Assembly: GCA_964528605.1 (NCBI GenBank)
Contig: CAZGSV010000040.1
Coordinates: 1 to 26,940 of the forward strand
Direction: 5' to 3'
DNA from: CAZGSV01 sp964528605
GTDB taxonomy: Bacteria; Armatimonadota; Zipacnadia; CAZGSV01
DNA length: 26,940 bases
Shown here one piece after another: positions 23,426 through 26,940 of this stretch. Each line of letters starts with the position of its first letter. The first letter of the stretch is position 1. The notes below the pieces were generated by a model, which searched no databases, was not told the DNA's origin, and saw only the letters and a program-made list of their open reading frames with translations. Position numbers and translations under genes: made by a program.

Positions 23426-23450
23426 AGCCCCGGCCGCAGCGGCCGGGGCT
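23426..23450 (-). terminator. Perfect 12-bp palindrome after rplL
   Basis: AGCCCCGGCCGC and GCGGCCGGGGCT flank a single A at 23438. It lies 26 nt after the rplL stop and is the obvious candidate for the end of the ribosomal operon. No U-tract follows, so termination may need Rho, or the hairpin may protect the mRNA 3' end. Architecture (12-1-12 around A) matches the palindrome at 21943-21967. Confidence 0.5.
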
Positions 23451-23475
23451 GACGGGGAAGCGGAACAGCCGGGGA

Positions 23476-23856
23476 CTACTTGATCTCGACGGTGGCGCCG
23501 GCTTCTTCCAGTTGCTCCTTGAGCCTGGCGGCCTCTTGCTCGGAGATGCCCTCGCGGATGGGCACGGGCGCCTTGTCAACGATCTCCTTGGCCTCCGCGA
23601 GTTTGCCGCCGATGATGTCCTTGACGACTTTGATCACTTGGACTTTGCGGTCGCCGGCGTTCTGCAAGATGACACTGAAGGCGGTCTGCTCGGCCTCGGC
23701 AGCAGGAGCGGCCGCCGCGGGGGCGGCCGCGGGCCCGGCCATGGCCATCGCCATGCTGGCGTCAATGCCGAAGGCCTCCTGAATGGCCTTGGCAAGGTCG
23801 CTCAACTGGACCGCGTCCATCTTCTTTACGGTCTCTACGATCTCCTCGATAGTCAC
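23476..23856 (-). CDS. rplL: Ribosomal protein bL12 (L7/L12)
   Basis: A 126-residue stalk protein that recruits translation factors to the ribosome. It has an N-terminal dimerisation helix region (MTIEEIVETVKKMDAVQLSDLAKAI), an Ala/Pro-rich hinge (about 38-56) and the C-terminal domain FSVILQNAG, KIxVIK-like KVQVIKVVKDI and GATVEIK. The start is GTG at 23856 with GAGGAGGAG upstream. It lies 74 bp after rplJ, the standard arrangement. Confidence 0.97.
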   Translation of the reverse strand: MTIEEIVETVKKMDAVQLSDLAKAIQEAFGIDASMAMAMAGPAAAPAAAAPAAEAEQTAFSVILQNAGDRKVQVIKVVKDIIGGKLAEAKEIVDKAPVPIREGISEQEAARLKEQLEEAGATVEIK

Positions 23857-23930
23857 TCAGATCTCCTCCTCGGTTTGAATAGGCGGCGAAGCAAGAAGCG
23901 GCATCGGGAATCAGACCCGGGGCACGAACG

Positions 23931-24446
23931 TCAAGCGCTCTTCCGAGCGGCAGCCTCCAGTGAGGCCACCAGTTGGACGATGGGCATCTGGAGCGCCCGC
24001 GCCACGTTCACCATGGGGACTTGGAGCAGGCCGACCACCCGCGCGGCGAGCATCTCGGTGCTGGGCAGGTCGGCGAGCGATTCGATCTCCTGCGTGCTGC
24101 GCACGCGGCCGCCCAGATAGCCGCCAATGACCTCGAGCCTCCGGCCTGCGCCGCGCGACGCCAGCAGAGCGGAGAGGCCGGGCCCGATGCCCTCGCACAG
24201 GGCGACCGCGGCCACCGGGCCTTTGAGCGTGCCGGACAGTTGCTCGTATGGTGTGCCGCGCAGGGCCAGGTTGAACAGGGTGTTCTTCACCACGCGCATG
24301 CGAGCCCCGGCCTGGCTCAGGCGAACCCGCACCGCCTCCAACTCGGGCACCTTGAGCCCTTGGGGCCTGACCAGCACCACGCCCAAGGCCTCCCCCAGCA
24401 TCTTCCTGAGACTTTCCACCATCAACGGTTTCTCTTCTCTACGCAC
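23931..24446 (-). CDS. rplJ: Ribosomal protein uL10
   Basis: A 171-residue base of the ribosomal stalk that binds L12 dimers and 23S rRNA. RREEKPLMVESLRKML is the typical start; LSQAGARMRVVKNTLFNLAL is the hallmark VKNTL region. The C-terminal helix QLVASLEAAAR binds L12. The start is GTG at 24446, preceded by GAGGTGA; the longer frame to 24515 runs through the attenuator hairpin and is rejected. Expression is expected to be autoregulated by L10-L12 through the upstream leader. Confidence 0.95.
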   Translation of the reverse strand: MRREEKPLMVESLRKMLGEALGVVLVRPQGLKVPELEAVRVRLSQAGARMRVVKNTLFNLALRGTPYEQLSGTLKGPVAAVALCEGIGPGLSALLASRGAGRRLEVIGGYLGGRVRSTQEIESLADLPSTEMLAARVVGLLQVPMVNVARALQMPIVQLVASLEAAARKSA

Positions 24447-24467
24447 CTCATCACCTCGTCTCGCGCC

Positions 24468-24501
24468 GAAAGAGAAAGGCCGCCTGCCGGGGCAAGCGGC
24501 C
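24468..24501 (-). terminator. Attenuator (intrinsic terminator) in the rplJ leader
   Basis: On the minus strand GGCCGCTTGCC (24501-24491) pairs with GGCAGGCGGCC (24488-24478), with one G-U pair, and is followed by TTTCTCTTTC (24477-24468). This is the clearest intrinsic terminator in the window. It lies between the L10 leader and the rplJ start, so it should act as an attenuator controlling rplJL. Confidence 0.75.
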
Positions 24502-24519
24502 TCGCCAAACATCATTGGG

Positions 24520-24600
24520 TCAGCATTGGCTGAGGCGCGCCTCGACAGGAGATTAAGGCACTCGCTCGCAGAGCGAGCCGCCGCCTGCGGTCTTCGGCGT
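24520..24600 (-). promoter_or_regulatory. L10 leader (ribosomal protein autoregulatory RNA)
   Basis: The minus strand contains CCGAAGACCGCAGGCGG, then a GCTCGCTCTGCGAGCGAG hairpin, then TGCCTTAATC and CTGTCGAGG. These blocks, in this order upstream of rplJ, are those of the conserved L10 leader. The L10-L12 complex binds this RNA and represses rplJL. Boundaries are approximate. The 173-bp rplA-rplJ gap is filled by this leader and the attenuator. Confidence 0.8.
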
Positions 24601-24619
24601 CGTTATTTCCTCGCGTCAC

Positions 24620-25327
24620 TTAGCCCTGCGAAGCCAACTCCCTTACTTGGTGCGGGTCCAGTTTCAAGCCAGCGCCCATAGTAGAGGAAAGGGTTACGCT
24701 TTTCAAGTACTGGCCCTTGATGCCCGCGGGCCGGGCGTGAAGTATCTCGCCCATCAGCGTCAGGAAGTTGTCGCGCAACTGCACGTCGTCGAAGGAGAGT
24801 TTGCCGATGGGAACGTGGACCACGCCCGCCTTATCGGCGCGGAACTCCAGCCTGCCCGCCTTCAACTCCCGCACCGCCCCTCCGACGTCCGGGGTGATGT
24901 TGCCGGCCTTCTTGCTGGGCATTCTGGGACCCAGTTTCTTGCCCAAGCGACCGACAACGCGCATCAGGTCCGGTGTCGCCACCAAAATGTCGAACTCCAT
25001 CCACCCCTCGTCGATCTTCTTGACCAGATCCTCGGCGCCCACCTCGTCGGCGCCCGCCTCGCGCGCCGCGCGCGCCGCCTCGCCGGCGGCGAAGACAGCC
25101 ACCCGGGGCACCTTGCCTGTGCCGTGGGGCAAGGTTACCGTGCCGCGCACCACCTGATCGCTCTGCCGAGTGTCAACGGCCAGGTTGATGGCCACCTCGA
25201 CGGTCTCGTTGAACTTCGCCGGCGGTATCTGGCGCAAGAGCCCCAGGGCCTCGTCAAATGACATGCGACGGGACCGATCCAACTGGGCCCGGAAGGGAGC
25301 CATCGTTTTGCCTGTGGTTCTCTTCAC
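24620..25327 (-). CDS. rplA: Ribosomal protein uL1
   Basis: A 235-residue protein of the L1 stalk, which guides tRNA exit and often represses its own operon. Signatures are ETVEVAINLAVDTRQSDQ, RGTVTLPHGTGK, GRLGKKLGPRMPSKKAGN, and KGQYLKSVTLSSTMGAGLKLD. Length is normal (about 230). The start is GTG at 25327 with AGGAGG 6-8 nt upstream. It lies 10 bp after rplK. Confidence 0.97.
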   Translation of the reverse strand: MKRTTGKTMAPFRAQLDRSRRMSFDEALGLLRQIPPAKFNETVEVAINLAVDTRQSDQVVRGTVTLPHGTGKVPRVAVFAAGEAARAAREAGADEVGAEDLVKKIDEGWMEFDILVATPDLMRVVGRLGKKLGPRMPSKKAGNITPDVGGAVRELKAGRLEFRADKAGVVHVPIGKLSFDDVQLRDNFLTLMGEILHARPAGIKGQYLKSVTLSSTMGAGLKLDPHQVRELASQG

Positions 25328-25337
25328 CGCGAACCTC

Positions 25338-25763
25338 CTAGTCCACTATCTCGATGCCCATACTGCGCGCGGTGCCGGCCACGATGCGCATGGCGGCCTC
25401 GATGTCCCGGGCGTTGAGGTCCGGCATCTTGGCTGCCGCGATCTTGCGCAACTGCTCCCGCGTGACCGTGCCCGCCTTCTCCTTGTTGGGCGCTTGCGAG
25501 CCTTTCTCAATGCCCGCCGCCTTGCGCAGGTACTCGGAGGCCGGCGGCGTCTTGGTCACAAAGGTGAAGGAGTGGTCTTGGTAGACCGTGATCTCGACCG
25601 GCACCACTGAGCCCACCATGTTGGCGGTGCGCTCGTTGTAGGCCTTCACGAACTCCATGGTCTTGACCTGGTGCTGGCTGAGCGCCTGACCCACGGGGGG
25701 GCCGGGCGTCGCCTTGCCGGCTTCGATCTGCAACTTGATCCTGGCGACAACCTTCTTGGCCAT
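25338..25763 (-). CDS. rplK: Ribosomal protein uL11 with substitutions in the thiopeptide-contact loop
   Basis: A 141-residue protein of the GTPase-associated centre. The N-terminal domain is colinear with E. coli L11, residue for residue. The normally conserved loop reads PPVGQALSQHQVK where E. coli has PPVGPALGQQGVN: Pro26 is Gln, Gly29 is Ser, Gly32 is Gln and Asn34 is Lys. The C-terminal rRNA-binding domain is ordinary (SFTFVTKTPPAS, GTARSMGIEIVD). The ATG at 25763 has AGGAGA upstream, 8 bp after nusG. Confidence 0.97.
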   Translation of the reverse strand: MAKKVVARIKLQIEAGKATPGPPVGQALSQHQVKTMEFVKAYNERTANMVGSVVPVEITVYQDHSFTFVTKTPPASEYLRKAAGIEKGSQAPNKEKAGTVTREQLRKIAAAKMPDLNARDIEAAMRIVAGTARSMGIEIVD

Positions 25764-25771
25764 AGTGTCTC

Positions 25772-26305
25772 CTAGATCTTCTCCAGGTGAGAGAAGTCAA
25801 TCTCAACCGGGGTGTCGCGCCCGAAGATGCTGATCAGCACCGAGGCCTTCTCCCGGTTCTCGTCGAGGCCCTGGATCGCGCCGGTGAACTCGGCAAACGG
25901 CCCCGCGAGCACGCGCACCACTTCGCCGACCTGCCACGACGGCTGACGCCGCAGGCCTTCCTCTCCCAGGGCGCGGAGAATGTCATCCACCTCTTCGCGC
26001 GGCAGGGGCGTGGGCTCGCCATCGGAGCCGACGAAGCCGGTCACCCCGGAGGTGTTGCGCAGCAGGTACCAGGCCCGGTCGTCCATGATCATCTCGACGA
26101 AGACGTAGCCCGGAAAGACCTTCTTCTTCACCGTGCGCTTCTTGCCGCTGACGAACTTGGTCTCCTCTTCCACCGGCACGATAACGCGGAAGACGGCGTC
26201 CCGCAGGTCGGCCGACTCAACCATGCGCTCGATATTGCTCTTTACCTTGTTCTCTTGCCCGGTATGCGTGTAGACCGCGTACCATTGCTTCTCGCCACGA
26301 GGCAT
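25772..26305 (-). CDS. nusG: Transcription elongation/antitermination factor NusG
   Basis: A 177-residue NusG. The NGN domain starts KQWYAVYTHTGQENKVK and continues through KKKVFPGYVFVEM; GFVGSDGEPTPL follows. The C-terminal KOW domain is GEVVRVLAGPFAEFTGAI to VEIDFSHLEKI. It binds RNA polymerase and links it to Rho or the ribosome. The ATG at 26305 has GAGG 9 nt upstream; an ATG two codons earlier (26311) has only 3 nt spacing. It follows secE by a few bases. Confidence 0.96.
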   Translation of the reverse strand: MPRGEKQWYAVYTHTGQENKVKSNIERMVESADLRDAVFRVIVPVEEETKFVSGKKRTVKKKVFPGYVFVEMIMDDRAWYLLRNTSGVTGFVGSDGEPTPLPREEVDDILRALGEEGLRRQPSWQVGEVVRVLAGPFAEFTGAIQGLDENREKASVLISIFGRDTPVEIDFSHLEKI

Positions 26306-26316
26306 CTCCATCTACC

Positions 26317-26529
26317 TCACTTGGTGGTCGGCTGCCACAGCTGTGACAGTCGGTAGAGAACGATATCCAGCAAACCGATATAGACGGCGATGGCAGCCAG
26401 GGCCACTATGACCACGAGCGTGAAGCCGGTGAGTTCCTGCTTGGTTGGCCATTGCGCCTTCTGTAACTCCCGGATCGCTTCGCGCAGGAACTGCGAGGCA
26501 CGGCGGAAGAGGCCGGTGATCCTGCTCAC
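26317..26529 (-). CDS. secE: Preprotein translocase subunit SecE
   Basis: A 70-residue short-form SecE: an amphipathic helix with REAIRELQKAQWPTKQELTG, the conserved KxxWPT-type motif, then one TM helix (LVVIVALAAIAVYIGLLDIVLY). It clamps SecY in the translocon. The start is GTG at 26529 with GGTGA about 6 nt upstream; it overlaps the stop of a small ORF with a much stronger ribosome-binding site. Confidence 0.95.
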   Translation of the reverse strand: MSRITGLFRRASQFLREAIRELQKAQWPTKQELTGFTLVVIVALAAIAVYIGLLDIVLYRLSQLWQPTTK

Positions 26530-26585
26530 CGCGCTTCACCGCAGCGGCTCTCCCAGACTACCTTGTCCTTTGGCGAAAAACCCAT
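26526..26585 (-). CDS. Possible 19-residue ORF coupled to secE
   Basis: An ATG at 26585 is preceded by AGAGGAGTGAAG, a strong Shine-Dalgarno sequence at good spacing, and opens a 19-codon frame (MGFSPKDKVVWESRCGEAR). Its TGA overlaps the secE GTG (GTGA). It is in a different frame from secE and so is not an N-terminal extension. It could be a leader peptide that couples ribosomes onto secE, or a chance ORF. Confidence 0.4.
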   Translation of the reverse strand: MGFSPKDKVVWESRCGEAR

Positions 26586-26623
26586 CTTCACTCCTCTTGC
26601 TGGCCGGCTACCGCTAGCAGGGC

Positions 26624-26700
26624 TGGCAGGCCCGGCCGGATTCGAACCGACACCCTGCGGATTTGGAGTCCGCCGCTCTGCCAATTGGAGCTACGGGCCT
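26624..26700 (-). tRNA. trnW: tRNA-Trp (anticodon CCA)
   Basis: A 77-nt cloverleaf on the minus strand. The acceptor stem is AGGCCCG / CGGGCCT, followed by discriminator G and an encoded CCA. The D arm is GCTC...GAGC, the anticodon arm GCGGA-CTCCAAA-TCCGC reads CCA, and the T arm is GTCGG-TTCGAAT-CCGGC. It lies 12 nt after rpmG and 38 nt before the small ORF preceding secE, so it is embedded in the tuf-rpmG-secE-nusG transcript. This placement between tuf and secE is common in bacteria. Confidence 0.95.
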
Positions 26701-26712
26701 GCGTCCTGCCTC

Positions 26713-26871
26713 TCAGTCGCGCAAGCGGCTTTCGCTGTGCTCGGTATGCTTGCGGCACTTGGGACAGTACTTCTTCAAAGTGATCTTACCCCGCTGGCGG
26801 GTGCGGTTCTTCTCGCTTACGTAGTTGTGCGACTTGCACGCCGAGCACACAAACCAGAACTTCTCTCCCAT
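26713..26871 (-). CDS. rpmG: Ribosomal protein bL33
   Basis: A 52-residue large-subunit protein. It is the zinc-ribbon (C+) form: CSAC near the N-terminus and CPKC after the YVSEKN and KITLKKY strands, followed by KHTEHSESR. The ATG at 26871 has GAGG 7 nt upstream and lies 10 bp after the tuf stop. The pair of CxxC motifs indicates zinc dependence, in contrast to the Cys-free paralog some bacteria carry. Confidence 0.95.
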   Translation of the reverse strand: MGEKFWFVCSACKSHNYVSEKNRTRQRGKITLKKYCPKCRKHTEHSESRLRD

Positions 26872-26881
26872 CTTCTTGCCT

Positions 26882-26940
26882 CTAGTCCAGGATCTTGGCG
26901 ACGCGGCCGGCGCCCACGGTGCGCCCGCCCTCGCGAATGG
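26882..26940 (-). CDS. tuf: Elongation factor Tu, C-terminal end (partial)
   Basis: The last 18 codons, reading IREGGRTVGAGRVAKILD before a TAG at 26884-26882. IREGGRTVGAG is the near-invariant C-terminal signature of EF-Tu. The rest of the gene lies beyond the right edge. Its position upstream of rpmG, tRNA-Trp, secE and nusG is standard. Confidence 0.95.
   Translation of the reverse strand, partial: IREGGRTVGAGRVAKILD

Noticed and set aside
23253..23579. N-terminal extension of the GT2 protein from the longer open frame
   Set aside because: The extension is Arg/Pro/Ser-rich shadow sequence and crosses a strong promoter and its -10 element.
1..26940. CRISPR arrays, insertion sequences, phage or integron features
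   Set aside because: No regularly spaced repeats, transposase or integrase genes, or terminal inverted repeats were seen; the only long repeats are the paralogous gene pairs.

Overview
The window is GC-rich, gene-dense chromosomal DNA from a bacterium; nothing in it looks like phage or plasmid. An LptF/LptG-type permease implies an outer membrane with lipopolysaccharide. Two tandem GH42-like glycosidases, a PilZ protein and a WecG/TagA-type glycosyltransferase would fit an environmental diderm such as an Armatimonadota-like lineage. That placement is a low-confidence impression; no phylogenetic marker was searched.

Layout. (1) 1-9737, carbohydrate-related accessory block: the tail of an unknown gene, a divergent GT-C (PMT/TMTC-like) membrane protein, two tandem paralogous GH42-like proteins, a sugar isomerase/epimerase TIM barrel, two tandem membrane-anchored thioredoxin-fold-like paralogs, and a GNAT acetyltransferase fused to a TIM-barrel glycosidase-like module. 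(2) 9746-11548, envelope pair on the minus strand: a CPBP-type membrane protease and an LptF/LptG permease. (3) 11692-15720, an sdhCDAB operon with a strong promoter and a long leader hairpin. Its flavoprotein lacks the covalent-FAD histidine and most substrate residues. It is followed closely by a GspF/PilC-like membrane protein ending in a ClpX-type zinc finger. A single-TM coiled-coil protein of unknown function comes next. (4) 20484-16459, minus-strand operon: S-adenosylhomocysteine hydrolase, a fusion of a catalytically degenerate WecA-like domain with a WecG/TagA glycosyltransferase, and a PfkB kinase. (5) 20685-23252, small regulatory and transport genes: a stand-alone receiver, a LysE-type exporter, a PilZ protein and a GT2 glycosyltransferase. 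(6) 26940-23476, the conserved translation/transcription operon on the minus strand: tuf, rpmG, tRNA-Trp, secE, nusG, rplK, rplA, rplJ, rplL, with a recognisable L10 leader and attenuator before rplJ.

Promoters are readable and sigma70-like. The clearest are TTGACA-17-TTATCG (sdhC), TTGACC-18-TAGAAT (GNAT fusion), TTGACT-17-TAAACT (thioredoxin-like pair), TTGACC-17-TATGAT (GT2) and a perfect TATAAT before the GT-C gene. Gene ends often carry GC-rich hairpins without a U-tract.

The most unusual features are the degenerate SdhA in an otherwise complete complex II operon, the pseudo-WecA/TagA fusion, the GspF-like/ClpX-zinc-finger fusion, the GNAT/TIM-barrel fusion, and signs of gene conversion between the two GH42-like genes. 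All family assignments come from reading motifs by eye; no database search was run.
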